From contig OW818679.1 of assembly GCA_942493145.1 (NCBI GenBank), positions 930,001-994,000 on the forward strand: a stretch of 64,000 bases of DNA, given 5' to 3'. The notes under the pieces were generated by a model that saw only the letters and a list, made by a program, of their open reading frames with translations, did no database searches and was not told where the DNA came from. Origin of the DNA: ENR-C20 sp942493145. Its GTDB lineage: Bacteria; Bacillota; Clostridia; Acetivibrionales; DTU013. Of the stretch, positions 1 through 8,331 are shown one piece after another. Both the position numbers and the translations under genes were made by a program. How positions within the stretch are numbered: the first letter of the stretch is position 1; every line of letters starts with the position of its first letter.

Positions 1-1
1 A

Positions 2-457
2 AGACTGGATCTTGCGCTTACATTATATTTTGATATAGCTGAACGGAGCAACCTGATGTTTAAAATAATCAGAGAATCTAAAGATTACGTTGTTGTTCCT
101 GCAACGCATAGACTTGCAGACAAAGACAAAGTGAATTTGATAGATTTCCAGGATGATACCTTTATTATCGTTAGATACGAAGACTCTGAAACCTCGGCCA
201 ATCTTATCATTAATGCATGCAAGAAACAGGGCTTTATGCCCAAGGTGCGTTTTTCTCCCTCAATACAGACCAGCATGCTGTGGGTACTTGCAGGAGTTGG
301 TGTTTCTATTTTCGACAGCTGTAATGAGCTTTATGAAAATAAAAAGGTGAAATTCCTGAATGTCGATACAATAAGCGATCCCAGTCTTACATTAGTTTGG
401 CATCAGGACAACTTCAATCCTGCCAGGGAGATATTCACGAAGATTTTCTTAAATTAA
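2..457 (+). CDS. LysR-type regulator, substrate-binding domain (5' end outside window)
   Basis: The frame is open to the left edge, so only the C-terminal ~151 residues are present; the internal ATG at 56 is not a credible start because coding sense continues upstream of it. The residues match the second half of a LysR effector-binding domain: a VVVPATHRLADKD segment (the usual hinge region with His-Pro/His-Arg-Leu), then LLVLAGVGVSIF-like glycine-rich strand (VLAGVGVSIFD) typical of LysR C-termini. No DNA-binding part is visible. The next gene (URO-D family, same strand) begins 137 bases downstream with its own ribosome-binding site. The effector cannot be inferred. Family assignment is fairly secure; function is unknown. 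Confidence 0.8.
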   Translation, partial: RLDLALTLYFDIAERSNLMFKIIRESKDYVVVPATHRLADKDKVNLIDFQDDTFIIVRYEDSETSANLIINACKKQGFMPKVRFSPSIQTSMLWVLAGVGVSIFDSCNELYENKKVKFLNVDTISDPSLTLVWHQDNFNPAREIFTKIFLN

Positions 458-594
458 TCAATAACCAAACTGCATGGTACTACTCGATATCTTTATTATT
501 ATTTAAAGGGCACATCTCTTATAATATAGATAGATAAGTAATGAAAATTATCATTGATTAAATAGTAAGCCATATAAATTTAGGGGGGATTTCC

Positions 595-1713
595 ATGAAT
601 AGATTATATGAAGAAAGAATGACGAGGATTAAAAAAGCCATTGCACTGGAACCAGTTGACAAGATCCCGGTTGCCCCGTGCGGTAATGCATACTTCGCAA
701 AATCCCAGGGCGTTTTGATGAAGGACTACATCTCAAATTTTGAACTGGCTTGTACTACTAATTTAAAAGCATTTGAAGAAATGGGCAATTGTGATGCAAC
801 TCAAAACATAATTTTTTCACCATGGCTGCTACCCGGACAATGGTTGACCAAGGTTGCCGTTCCGGGTGCTGAACTGGGGGATAATGAACTCTGGCAGATG
901 ATGGAGGGGCAAAATGTCAAGCCCGGGGATTATCAGTATATTCTCGAACATGGTTTTGAAGACTTTTACAATAAGTTTTTGTTAGAAAGGCTCGATAATA
1001 ACCAGGCCAAGCTTGATCCCTTCTTCAGTTATTTGCCGACAGCTTATAAACGCTTCAATGATGCAGGCATACCCTGTATTTGCGATTTTCTCCTGATAAC
1101 ACCCTTTGAGTTCTTCTGCGGAGGTCGCTCGCTTGAAGTTTTCTTTACTGAGGACCTCATGGATGAACCCGAGTTGATGGACAAAATATTTGAACTAACT
1201 ATGGAATATACCATGAAAACGTATCGCGCCCAGATGGAAGCAACCAAACCTGTTGGTGTATGGATTGGAGGTTGGCGCACCGCACCGGAAATGCTTTCGC
1301 CGACTATGTGGAATCGCTTTGTATGGCCATATTTCAAAGCCTATACAGATTTATGCATAGAAATGGATGTAATACCGGTTTTCCATCTTGATGCCAATTG
1401 GACCTCGCAGCTTGAGAAATTCAGAGAGATGCCCGCAAAGAAATGCATTCTCGCACTTGATTCAAAAACAGATATTCGAAAGGCCAAAGCAATACTTGGG
1501 GATATGATGTGCATCCTTGGGGATATCCCTGCAGAACTCCTCGCTTTTGGGACATATGATGAGGTTTACAGTCATGCTGTCAAGCTTATAGACGATATCG
1601 GACCGACAGGATATATAATGGCTTCAGGCTGTGACATTCCTGCAAATGCCAAGAAGGAAAATGTGCAGGCAATGATAGATGCGGCTAATAATTATTTGAA
1701 AGATAAAAAATAA
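595..1713 (+). CDS. Uroporphyrinogen decarboxylase (URO-D) family protein, methyltransferase-like
   Basis: This 372-aa protein has a GGGGGG-type ribosome-binding site just before the ATG. It belongs to the URO-D superfamily, but looks like the corrinoid/methyltransferase branch (MtaA/CmuA type) rather than heme biosynthesis. His264 in the FHLDANW segment and Cys346 in SGCDIPANAKKENV sit where methyltransferase relatives place zinc ligands, and the closing GC..P....ENV.AM pattern is a hallmark of that branch. In anaerobes such proteins often move methyl groups in O- or N-demethylation. No corrinoid protein lies beside it in the window, so substrate and partner are unknown. A terminator follows at 1762. 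The superfamily is sure; the methyltransferase role is inference. Confidence 0.8.
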   Translation: MNRLYEERMTRIKKAIALEPVDKIPVAPCGNAYFAKSQGVLMKDYISNFELACTTNLKAFEEMGNCDATQNIIFSPWLLPGQWLTKVAVPGAELGDNELWQMMEGQNVKPGDYQYILEHGFEDFYNKFLLERLDNNQAKLDPFFSYLPTAYKRFNDAGIPCICDFLLITPFEFFCGGRSLEVFFTEDLMDEPELMDKIFELTMEYTMKTYRAQMEATKPVGVWIGGWRTAPEMLSPTMWNRFVWPYFKAYTDLCIEMDVIPVFHLDANWTSQLEKFREMPAKKCILALDSKTDIRKAKAILGDMMCILGDIPAELLAFGTYDEVYSHAVKLIDDIGPTGYIMASGCDIPANAKKENVQAMIDAANNYLKDKK

Positions 1714-1761
1714 GAGTATTGAAATCTTTTGGAAAAAGATCACCACGGATATATACTCATC

Positions 1762-1794
1762 AGCTGTATTATTTTGATAATACAGCTTTTTATT
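1762..1794 (+). terminator. Rho-independent terminator after URO-D gene
   Basis: A perfect 10-bp stem (1762-1771 with 1778-1787), a 6-base loop and a T-rich tail lie 48 bases after the URO-D stop codon, before the response-regulator promoter. Confidence 0.85.
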
Positions 1795-1820
1795 GTTCTG
1801 AACGCCCAGCGCCTTATAGA

Positions 1821-1849
1821 TTGACGTAACTAAAAAAAGGCTATATCAT
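1821..1849 (+). promoter_or_regulatory. Promoter of the response regulator gene (TTGACG-17-TATCAT)
   Basis: TTGACG at 1821-1826 and TATCAT at 1844-1849 are separated by exactly 17 bases, 54 bases before the regulator ATG. The ten-base string TTGACGTAAC recurs in the kinase promoter (6788) and in an rRNA spacer promoter (25761). That the kinase and regulator share it supports a common origin of the two promoters. Confidence 0.75.
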
Positions 1850-1903
1850 AAAGTCAATATAATTTTAAGGTTAACTTTTGACTAAGTTGTTAGAGGTGGA
1901 AAA

Positions 1904-2578
1904 ATGGCCCATATCCTCATAGTTGATGATGATGCAAAGATCCGAAATGCCATACGTGAATTTGCAAGATTTTCAGGTCATGACGTCACCGAAGCGGCAG
2001 ATGGCCTTGAGGCCGTAATGATGTGCGAAGTGTCGGATTTTGACCTGATTATTATGGACATCATGATGCCAAATATGGATGGTTTTGAAGCTTATGCCCT
2101 CATACGGGGCAAAAAAGGCATACCTGCTATCATGTTGTCCGCAAGGGGCGAGGAATATGACAAGCTTCGGGGGTTTGAGCTGGGAATAGACGATTATGTG
2201 GTTAAGCCCTTTTCAGGCCGCGAGCTGATGGCACGGATGGATGTCGTTCTAAAGAGGAATGCACAGCAATCAAAGCCTGCTTCAAGAGTACTCAGATTTG
2301 ATGGACTTGAAATAGATACGGAGTATCAGACAGTCAGCATTGATGGGAATAATGTGCAGCTGACCAACAAGGTATATAAGCTGTTGCTGCTATTTGCCAG
2401 AAACAAAAGTCTCGTATTTACCAGAGAACAATTGCTGGAAAACATTTGGGGATATGATTTTATAGGGTATGACCGAACTGTGGATGCACATATAAAAATG
2501 TTGCGGCACTCACTGGGGGAATACAGGCGCTTTATAGTTACGTACAAAGGGGTCGGTTACAAATTTGAAACAGATTGA
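1904..2578 (+). CDS. OmpR/PhoB-family response regulator
   Basis: This 224-aa cytoplasmic regulator has a receiver domain (about 1-120) with acidic pocket Asp8-Asp10, phospho-acceptor Asp52 (IIMDIMMP), Ser79 and Lys101 (VVKPFS), followed by a winged-helix DNA-binding domain (about 130-224) ending in GVGYKFE, the classic OmpR-family C-terminus. All key residues are intact. RBS AGAGGTGG precedes the ATG. Its cognate kinase is probably the one at 6872, because both have the same promoter motif and the sequence after this stop codon is a decayed copy of that kinase's start. Likely targets are the near-identical boxes at 2722 and 8332, whose 11-bp-spaced direct repeats suit OmpR-family dimers. Confidence 0.93.
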   Translation: MAHILIVDDDAKIRNAIREFARFSGHDVTEAADGLEAVMMCEVSDFDLIIMDIMMPNMDGFEAYALIRGKKGIPAIMLSARGEEYDKLRGFELGIDDYVVKPFSGRELMARMDVVLKRNAQQSKPASRVLRFDGLEIDTEYQTVSIDGNNVQLTNKVYKLLLLFARNKSLVFTREQLLENIWGYDFIGYDRTVDAHIKMLRHSLGEYRRFIVTYKGVGYKFETD

Positions 2579-2624
2579 TTTATGAAGTCGGTATAGTCCA
2601 AGTCTGATACTAGTGTTTTGTAAC
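2565..2624 (+). pseudogene. Relic of a sensor kinase 5' end, overlapping the regulator stop
   Basis: Starting at TTG 2565, 11 bases before the regulator TGA, the first 25 bases match 20 of 25 bases of the start of the kinase gene at 6872 (also TTG, also 11 bases before a relic TGA). Weaker similarity continues, with gaps, to about 2620 (CTGATnCTnGT...GTTTT). The reading frame hits a TGA at the seventh codon (LKQIDL, compared with LKRIDFKS in the intact kinase). I read this as the remains of a kinase gene once overlapping this regulator. The alignment was made by eye. Confidence 0.55.
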
Positions 2625-2659
2625 ACTTCATTCCTGCATATCATTAGAAGTGTTACAAA
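2617..2659. repeat. 13-bp perfect inverted repeat between regulator and CoA-disulfide reductase operon
   Basis: TTTGTAACACTTC (2617-2629) is repeated as its exact reverse complement at 2647-2659 with a 17-base spacer. No T-run follows, so it is not a standard terminator. It may be an operator dyad or an mRNA-end hairpin for the regulator transcript. Confidence 0.6.
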
Positions 2660-2721
2660 TACACATCCTTGATGTTGTGGCCTGTAACATATTAAAGTTT
2701 TAGGTGTCACAGCCCACTTGT

Positions 2722-2812
2722 CCATTTCATATTAATTTCACATAGACATGTTAAATTTAACCTATCGACAAATTTGATATTTGCCTTAAAATTTCTGCAC
2801 ATTTAGGACCAC
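2722..2812 (+). promoter_or_regulatory. Regulatory block copy A: OmpR-type direct repeats plus promoter
   Basis: This ~90-base block is nearly the same as 8332-8420. It contains TTTCA at 2725-2729 and again at 2736-2740 (11-bp period, one helical turn, as bound by OmpR/PhoB-type regulators), followed by a weak promoter: TCGACA at 2765-2770, 16 bases, TAAAAT at 2787-2792. A poor -35 with an upstream direct repeat is the layout of an activator-dependent promoter. It serves the operon that starts at 2843. The identity of the bound regulator is inferred from the neighbouring regulator gene. Confidence 0.65.
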
Positions 2813-2842
2813 ATTAATTCAAATTGAATAGGGAGGGCCAAG

Positions 2843-4504
2843 ATGATGGCGAAAATTATAGTCATAGGCGGAGTTGCAGGAGGGGCTACAGCAGCTGCCA
2901 GAATAAGACGTCTCGATGAGGATGCCGAAATCATCGTATTTGAAAAAGGTGATTACATATCCTATGCGAATTGCGGGTTGCCATATTATATCGGCGGTGT
3001 CATAGAAGATGAGGATGAGTTGCTCCTCCAAACGCCGGAGAGCATGAAAGCCCGCTATAACATTGATGTAAGGGTAAATTGCGAGGTAATGGGGATTTCG
3101 CCTGCCGATAAAACCATAGAGGTTTCGTATAAACAAAACGGTACGAGTTCAAGTTACAAGGTTAGCTACGACAAGCTGATATTGTCTCCCGGAGCAGAGC
3201 CTGCCGTTCTGAAGCTTCCCGGAATTGATTCACCCCGTCTTTTCACGCTAAGGAATGTCGCAGACACTTTCAAAATCAAAAAACATATTAACCAAAAAGA
3301 CGTAAGGAAGGTTGTTATTGTCGGCGCAGGGTTCATCGGTATTGAAATGGCGGAGAACCTATGCAACCTGGGCTTGAATACTACCGTAGTCGAACTGGCC
3401 GACAATGTCCTGGGAGTCCTTGATGCCGACATGGCTTCGATCATACAGAAGCATCTGCTTGAAAACGGCATTGAGCTGTATTTGAAAAATTCTGTCATAT
3501 CCTTTTCCGATACGGAAGATGGAATAATAGCGGAATTGTCATCTGGTACAAGCATAAAGGCAGATATGGTCATTTTCAGTATCGGTGTGAAGCCGGACAT
3601 AAGGCTGGCCGTGTCTGCAGGCTTGAAGTTGGGACAATCCGGCGGTATAAAGGTCGATGAATTCATGCAGACATCGGAACAGGATATTTTTGCTGCCGGC
3701 GATGCAGTTGAAGTGTTTGACTTTACCAACGGAAAACCAGCGTTGATTCCTCTGGCGGGACCAGCCAACAAGCAGGGACGTATAGCTGCGGATAATATTT
3801 TCGGCCGTTGTGAGGAATATGTGGGGACTCAGGGGACATCCATAGTTAAGGTCTTTGACATGGCGGCAGCAATTACGGGAAACAATGAGAGGCTATTGAA
3901 GAGGAATGGTATTGATTATATGAAATCCTATACTCATTCGATGCCACATGCGGGGTATTACCCCGGCGGAAGTCAAATGTCGGTGAAGCTGCTTTTCAGG
4001 AAAGATAACGGAAAGCTTTTGGGTGCCCAGATCGTAGGTTATGAAGGAGTGGACAAAAGGATTGATGTCATTGCAACGGCAATCCGGTTCGGTGCTACAG
4101 TATATGATCTTGAAAAACTTGAGCTTGCGTATGCCCCGCCTTTTTCTTCAGCCAAGGACCCGGTCAATATGGCGGGTTATGTGGCCTCAAATATCTTAAA
4201 AGGAGATTGCAGGGTATATTATTGGAACGATGTGGAGCATATCGACCTCAACAAATCTATCCTGATCGACGTCAGGACTCCGGAAGAATATGAACTGGGA
4301 ACGATTGTAAATGCGATCAACATTCCTGTTGACTGCCTGAGGGACAGATTGGATGAAATACCCAGGGATAAGGAAGTGTGCATATTCTGTCAGATAGGGC
4401 TGCGGGGATACCTGGCAGTAAGGATTCTGATGAGCAGAGGCTATAAGGATGTCCGGAACCTGAGTGGCGGTTATAAGACTTATTCAATCAATATTGAGAG
4501 TTAA
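2843..4504 (+). CDS. cdr: CoA-disulfide reductase with C-terminal rhodanese domain
   Basis: This 553-aa FAD/NAD(P)H oxidoreductase starts with the FAD-binding fold (IIVIGGVAGGATAAAR), has the redox-active Cys44 in the SYANCGLPYYIGG motif of the CoA-disulfide/NADH-oxidase family, a second Rossmann motif (VGAGFIGIEMAENL, ~residues 156-169), the FAD-binding AAGDA segment, and a rhodanese domain from about 460 with active-loop Cys516 (CQIGLR). Relatives reduce CoA disulfides, CoA persulfide or polysulfide. Two ATGs are adjacent (2843, 2846) behind GGGAGGG; the first is used here. It leads an operon with a C_GCAxxG_C_C protein, an SDR and an EthD-like protein, behind regulatory block A. The substrate of the pathway is not known. 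Confidence 0.9.
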   Translation: MMAKIIVIGGVAGGATAAARIRRLDEDAEIIVFEKGDYISYANCGLPYYIGGVIEDEDELLLQTPESMKARYNIDVRVNCEVMGISPADKTIEVSYKQNGTSSSYKVSYDKLILSPGAEPAVLKLPGIDSPRLFTLRNVADTFKIKKHINQKDVRKVVIVGAGFIGIEMAENLCNLGLNTTVVELADNVLGVLDADMASIIQKHLLENGIELYLKNSVISFSDTEDGIIAELSSGTSIKADMVIFSIGVKPDIRLAVSAGLKLGQSGGIKVDEFMQTSEQDIFAAGDAVEVFDFTNGKPALIPLAGPANKQGRIAADNIFGRCEEYVGTQGTSIVKVFDMAAAITGNNERLLKRNGIDYMKSYTHSMPHAGYYPGGSQMSVKLLFRKDNGKLLGAQIVGYEGVDKRIDVIATAIRFGATVYDLEKLELAYAPPFSSAKDPVNMAGYVASNILKGDCRVYYWNDVEHIDLNKSILIDVRTPEEYELGTIVNAINIPVDCLRDRLDEIPRDKEVCIFCQIGLRGYLAVRILMSRGYKDVRNLSGGYKTYSINIES

Positions 4505-4525
4505 TAAAATTAAGGGAGGCACAAA

Positions 4526-4993
4526 ATGGAACAAATCATTAGGAATGCAGGAATCAAATGCGAAGAATACAGGGATTCGGGATACCATTGTGCAGAATCC
4601 ATCATAAGGGCCTGTGCAGATGCCCTGGATATCCAATTGCCTGAGGCTGTGCTGAAGGCAACGGGAGGTTTCAGCGGTGGAGGCGGTGGCGCGAGGGAAG
4701 GCTGCGGATTGCTTGAAGCAGGAGTTGCGCTGATATCCTTTGTTTTTGGAAGGATCAGGAATGATGAGGATGACGAAGGCTGTTTCTATTTGATCAGGAT
4801 ATATCATGAAAGATTCACAAAGGAGTTAGGCAGTATTAATTGCAAGGTTCTGCGGCCGGAAAATGTATATTTGAAGGGCTTGATCGATTGCGGACCTATT
4901 TTCCCCAGGGCTGCTCAGATTCTTGCCGATATCATCCTCAACGGTGAAAAGCTTATTCAGGAAATGCCCGTTATTGAACGTAGAGACCACTGA
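4526..4993 (+). CDS. C_GCAxxG_C_C family redox protein
   Basis: This 155-aa cytoplasmic protein has the family pattern: Cys22 in GYHCAES, a glycine-rich stretch GGFSGGGGGAREGCG with Cys60, and further spaced cysteines (Cys30 and three in the C-terminal half). Family members are presumed redox-active or metal-binding and often sit beside flavin or Fe-S oxidoreductases; no reaction is established. It lies 21 bases after the CoA-disulfide reductase with a GGGAGG ribosome-binding site, so the two are probably co-transcribed and may share a thiol-redox role. Confidence 0.85.
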   Translation: MEQIIRNAGIKCEEYRDSGYHCAESIIRACADALDIQLPEAVLKATGGFSGGGGGAREGCGLLEAGVALISFVFGRIRNDEDDEGCFYLIRIYHERFTKELGSINCKVLRPENVYLKGLIDCGPIFPRAAQILADIILNGEKLIQEMPVIERRDH

Positions 4994-5081
4994 CATTATG
5001 GGCCACCGACAGTATTGATTCAGGTAATACTGCTGATGTTGCATTGAAACAAATGAGTCACGAGATACAAGGAGATAGATT

Positions 5082-5864
5082 ATGGCAGTTGGAATAGAAG
5101 GAAAGGTTGTTTTGGTAACAGGGGGAGCTTCCGGAATTGGAAGCGGTACTGCAAAGGCATTTGGACTTGCAGGCGCCAGAGTAGCTATAATAACCGGCTC
5201 GAACAGGATAGGGGCGGAAGAGACCGTAAACCAGATAAAAAGTGCGGGTGGAGAAGCGTTCTTTATACTGTGTGATGTTACAAATGAAAAGGCAGTTGAG
5301 GATATGGTGGAAAAAGTGGTTGAAACCTACGGCTCGCTGGATTTCGCCTTTAACAATGCAGGCATTGGGCCTGACGGCAGGCGGGTCCCGATAGTGAACA
5401 TCGTAGATTGTCCTGAAGAGATTTGGGATCAGACAATAGATGTGAATTTAAAAGGCACATTTCTCTGTATGAAGCATGAAATAAGACAAATGCTCAGACA
5501 GGGAAAAGGCTCAATTGTCAATACGTCATCCTCTGCAAATTTCAAACCTTCTCACGGCTTTTGCGCTTATGTTGCCAGTAAGAGCGGCCTGATCGGACTT
5601 TCGAAAGTAGCTGCACTGGAATATGCAAAAAACGGCGTCAGAGTCAATGTGATCTGTCCCGGTCCTACGGCACATACTCAATTGATGGATAATTTATCAA
5701 AAGCAAAGCCTGGCGAAATAGAACATGTTTTGTCCAAAATTCCAATGCACAGGCTTGGTGAACCGATCGACATTGCGGAAGCGGTTCTCTGGTTTTGTTC
5801 GGATGCTGCTTCATTTATAACAGGACAGGTATTATCTGTCGACGGAGGATTGACCACTACATAA
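5082..5864 (+). CDS. Short-chain dehydrogenase/reductase (SDR)
   Basis: This 260-aa classical SDR has the NAD(P)-binding TGGASGIG motif (13-20), NNAG (91-94), catalytic Ser149-151 and the YVASK motif with Tyr163 and Lys167, plus the C-terminal SVDGG signature. Length is normal for the family. Asp65 in CDVT supports adenine binding. It is the third gene of the operon from 2843, 88 bases after the previous stop with its own AAGGAGA site. The substrate, an alcohol or ketone, cannot be read from sequence. Annotation as 3-oxoacyl-ACP reductase would be over-precise because no FabD/FabH/ACP genes are near. Confidence 0.88.
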   Translation: MAVGIEGKVVLVTGGASGIGSGTAKAFGLAGARVAIITGSNRIGAEETVNQIKSAGGEAFFILCDVTNEKAVEDMVEKVVETYGSLDFAFNNAGIGPDGRRVPIVNIVDCPEEIWDQTIDVNLKGTFLCMKHEIRQMLRQGKGSIVNTSSSANFKPSHGFCAYVASKSGLIGLSKVAALEYAKNGVRVNVICPGPTAHTQLMDNLSKAKPGEIEHVLSKIPMHRLGEPIDIAEAVLWFCSDAASFITGQVLSVDGGLTTT

Positions 5865-5917
5865 TATTTAAAACACATCCTGAAAAAGTATATAAAATCA
5901 AAAAAAGGAGAAATCAA

Positions 5918-6679
5918 ATGTTCAGAAGCTTGGTATGGCATGATATCCCCATCAGTGATATAGCTTCCATGGAGCGATGGTATTATCAGTTCCATGGACC
6001 TGAAATAGTAAGGCGATACGGACCTTGGATGCAAAGATTTGAATGCTATATGCCTGTAGCAGCGCCCGCGTATGTGTATCCCTATGGATTTTACAATTGG
6101 CGGGTGACCGAGGGATGGTGGCGCGAAACTCCGTCAACAGGCTGTGGAGGAACCATGGCACTGACGGTTCCACCGGCGACACTGAGACGAAGGGCAGCTT
6201 GCTTTTTCCCTGCACAACCGACGGAAGATTTTATGGGAGCAGATTTCCAGCCTAAGGATAAGAGTGTGCTTCGCTGGCAAATCATGATGAAATATCCTGA
6301 AGGAGTTACAAAAGATGAAGGTGAAGACTGGTTCCTTAACACCCATGTGAAGGAAGTAATGAAGCAACCCGGATTATACCGATATTTCAGTTATAAAACC
6401 ATTAAAGAAGAAATTCACCTTCCGGGCCATTTCCCGCCGGGGAATGAGCTTCCCTCAGGGGTTTCCGTACTTGGATGGGATCGTGTGGCCGAGATGTGGT
6501 ATGAAACCTTTGATGATTGGCATAAGTCTGTCATTGAAATGCCCCCTATGTATACAAAACCGTCTTGGGCAAAATATGAGCAATATCCTTTTCTTGAGCC
6601 TTATGTGGATTTCGCCTCCACTTTTATTCTGGAAAGGCCCATTGATGAGTTTCTGAGGGATGCGCGTGTATACCTGTGA
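5918..6679 (+). CDS. EthD-like dimeric alpha-beta barrel protein (tentative)
   Basis: The start is placed at ATG 5918, behind AAAAGGAG; the frame is open further upstream but that part overlaps the SDR gene. The 253-aa protein has no signal peptide and is rich in Trp, Tyr and Pro. Its opening (WHDIPISDIASMERWYYQFHGPE) resembles EthD-domain proteins, and a second part (HVKEVMKQPGLYRYFSYK, ~150-170) could be a second ferredoxin-like half. EthD-type proteins are small barrels that accompany catabolic oxidoreductases, often with unclear catalytic roles. It ends the operon from 2843, with no terminator seen. I am sure that it is a gene and only moderately sure of the family. Confidence 0.6.
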   Translation: MFRSLVWHDIPISDIASMERWYYQFHGPEIVRRYGPWMQRFECYMPVAAPAYVYPYGFYNWRVTEGWWRETPSTGCGGTMALTVPPATLRRRAACFFPAQPTEDFMGADFQPKDKSVLRWQIMMKYPEGVTKDEGEDWFLNTHVKEVMKQPGLYRYFSYKTIKEEIHLPGHFPPGNELPSGVSVLGWDRVAEMWYETFDDWHKSVIEMPPMYTKPSWAKYEQYPFLEPYVDFASTFILERPIDEFLRDARVYL

Positions 6680-6787
6680 GATAAAGGACTGAGGAAGTAT
6701 CTTTATCAGGGACAATTCCGGAAACCCTATTCAACTGGCAGCCTGCGCTATTGAAAAGAACTAAGCTGGAAAAGTATAGTATATAGG

Positions 6788-6816
6788 TTGACGTAACTAT
6801 AAAAACGCTTTATTAT
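6788..6816 (+). promoter_or_regulatory. Promoter of the histidine kinase gene (TTGACG-17-TATTAT)
   Basis: TTGACG at 6788-6793 and TATTAT at 6811-6816 with 17-base spacing, 55 bases before the kinase TTG start. It shares TTGACGTAACTA with the regulator promoter at 1821, and some similarity continues downstream (AACTTTT...GTT-AGAGG-TGG in both leaders). Confidence 0.75.
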
Positions 6817-6855
6817 TCAATTAAAATGGTGCGAAAACTTTTAAGTATCGTTCAG

Positions 6856-6885
6856 AGGGTGGGCTGCGAATTTGAAAAGGATTGA
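6856..6885 (+). pseudogene. Relic of a response-regulator 3' end, overlapping the kinase start
   Basis: In frame these bases encode RVGCEFEKD followed by TGA, which matches the end of the intact regulator (GVGYKFETD-stop); 22 of 28 bases agree around the stop. The TGA lies 11 bases after the kinase TTG, exactly the geometry seen at 2565-2578. This marks a lost regulator gene upstream of the kinase. A possible further upstream part (YSIKMVRKLL, compared with AHIKMLRHSL) is suggestive only. Confidence 0.55.
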
Positions 6886-8284
6886 TTTTAAAAGTCTATG
6901 GTTCAGATTATGGCTGATGCTGGTTATGTTTTCCATACTGAGCAGCATTATACTTTATGTTGTCGAAATCATTGTTATCAAAACGACTTACGAAAGAGAC
7001 CGCGTATCAGAGATAGAAAACGCCCGTGATGTAATATCTGCATCCTATGGATCCATAGGATATCAAAATACCATTTACTCCTTGTCAAAAAGCAAGGTGC
7101 TTTATATTTATGTTTTAAATGAAAAAGGAGAGGTATTGAACGTTGTCGGCAAGGGAGGGGTTAAAAATGCTCCCCTGCCCCAGGACAACATCATCATCCC
7201 AGATATTTTCCAAATAATGGATAGTACAAATGGCTATTATTCCTATCGGGTACCCGATGTTGTCGATGGTTCGGAATGGATAGTCGATTGTCAGGTGGTT
7301 GCAAACTGGGATGGGTCAAGGGAGGTTATTTTCGTATACGGCTCCCTTGCACCAATTAACGATACCCTGGGACTTATAAGCTCAAGGGCGTTCATCGTCA
7401 TGGGCATCCTGCTCATCATCACAACCATCCTTTCCATATTCATTGCCGGTTATTTTTCCCGTCCCATCATCCAATTGACCCACAATGCGGAACTGATGGC
7501 AGATGGTGAATATGAAGGCATCAATGATATCAAATCAAATTTCACCGAGCTGAAGAGGCTGTCTAAAACCCTGAAGATGGCGGCGGGTGAATTTGCCCGG
7601 ACCGAGCTTCTGCGAAAGGAACTGATAGCTAACGTATCTCATGATCTGCGGACACCCCTCACTACAATCAAGGCATATGCAGAGCTAATTGAAACAGTGT
7701 CGGGGAATGATGAGAAAGCACGGAAGGAAAACTTAAGAATTATTATAGAAGAAACGGACAAGCTGACGCGGTTTGTCAACGATACGCTGGATTTGTCGAG
7801 ACTCCAGTCAAATACCATGCAGGTCAATCTTCAGGTCCTCAGCCTGGGTGAATGTGTTGAGGATGTCCTTGGCAATTTCAGGCATATGATAGATCATGGT
7901 ACAAAAAAAACATTTCTTTCACTGGATTGTGATGCCTATGTTAAATGTGATGCGTCCCTGATAAAGCGGGCCATATTCAATCTTATTAACAATTCATTCC
8001 GATTTACAGTAGAGAATGGCACTGTTTTTATCGGAGTAAGCCAGTTGGATGGGGAAGTGTTATTTGAGGTGATAGATGACGGGAAAGGCATTGCAAAGGA
8101 TAAAATTAATGAGATATGGACGCGCTATTACCAGGTCGACCGGTTTTCCGACAAAAGTCCGGGCATTGGTGTGGGTTTGTCCATAGCTGAAGCAATATTC
8201 AAGCTACATGGAGCCAAATACGATGCAGATAGTATTGAGGGTGAGGGGAGCAGATTCTGGTTTTCCCTGCCTTCAGTGAATTAG
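6872..8284 (+). CDS. Sensor histidine kinase (HAMP-HisKA-HATPase)
   Basis: This 470-aa membrane kinase starts with TTG behind GAGGGTGGG. A first transmembrane helix (~13-37), an extracytoplasmic sensor (~38-170), a second helix (~172-195), a HAMP linker, the HisKA box with phospho-accepting His257 (NVSHDLRTPLT), then the ATP-binding domain with the N-box (INNSFRFT), DDGKGI and GVGLSI motifs are all intact. It is the probable partner of the regulator at 1904, although 4.3 kb away: same promoter motif, reciprocal relic sequences. Regulatory block B follows and then the Liv transporter operon, so the kinase may sense the transported substrate. No known sensor fold was recognised in the extracytoplasmic part. 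Confidence 0.93.
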   Translation: MKRIDFKSLWFRLWLMLVMFSILSSIILYVVEIIVIKTTYERDRVSEIENARDVISASYGSIGYQNTIYSLSKSKVLYIYVLNEKGEVLNVVGKGGVKNAPLPQDNIIIPDIFQIMDSTNGYYSYRVPDVVDGSEWIVDCQVVANWDGSREVIFVYGSLAPINDTLGLISSRAFIVMGILLIITTILSIFIAGYFSRPIIQLTHNAELMADGEYEGINDIKSNFTELKRLSKTLKMAAGEFARTELLRKELIANVSHDLRTPLTTIKAYAELIETVSGNDEKARKENLRIIIEETDKLTRFVNDTLDLSRLQSNTMQVNLQVLSLGECVEDVLGNFRHMIDHGTKKTFLSLDCDAYVKCDASLIKRAIFNLINNSFRFTVENGTVFIGVSQLDGEVLFEVIDDGKGIAKDKINEIWTRYYQVDRFSDKSPGIGVGLSIAEAIFKLHGAKYDADSIEGEGSRFWFSLPSVN

Positions 8285-8331
8285 GCAACAATATTAGTCC
8301 TGTGTCTGAAAATATATCTTTCATTTCTTAA

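Noticed and set aside
3166..3771. 201-codon minus-strand frame inside the CoA-disulfide reductase gene
   Set aside because: It is antisense to a conserved enzyme; composition is that of a codon-position shadow.
5082..5864. FabG (fatty acid synthesis) annotation for the SDR
   Set aside because: No fatty-acid synthesis genes are near; the fold alone does not define the substrate.
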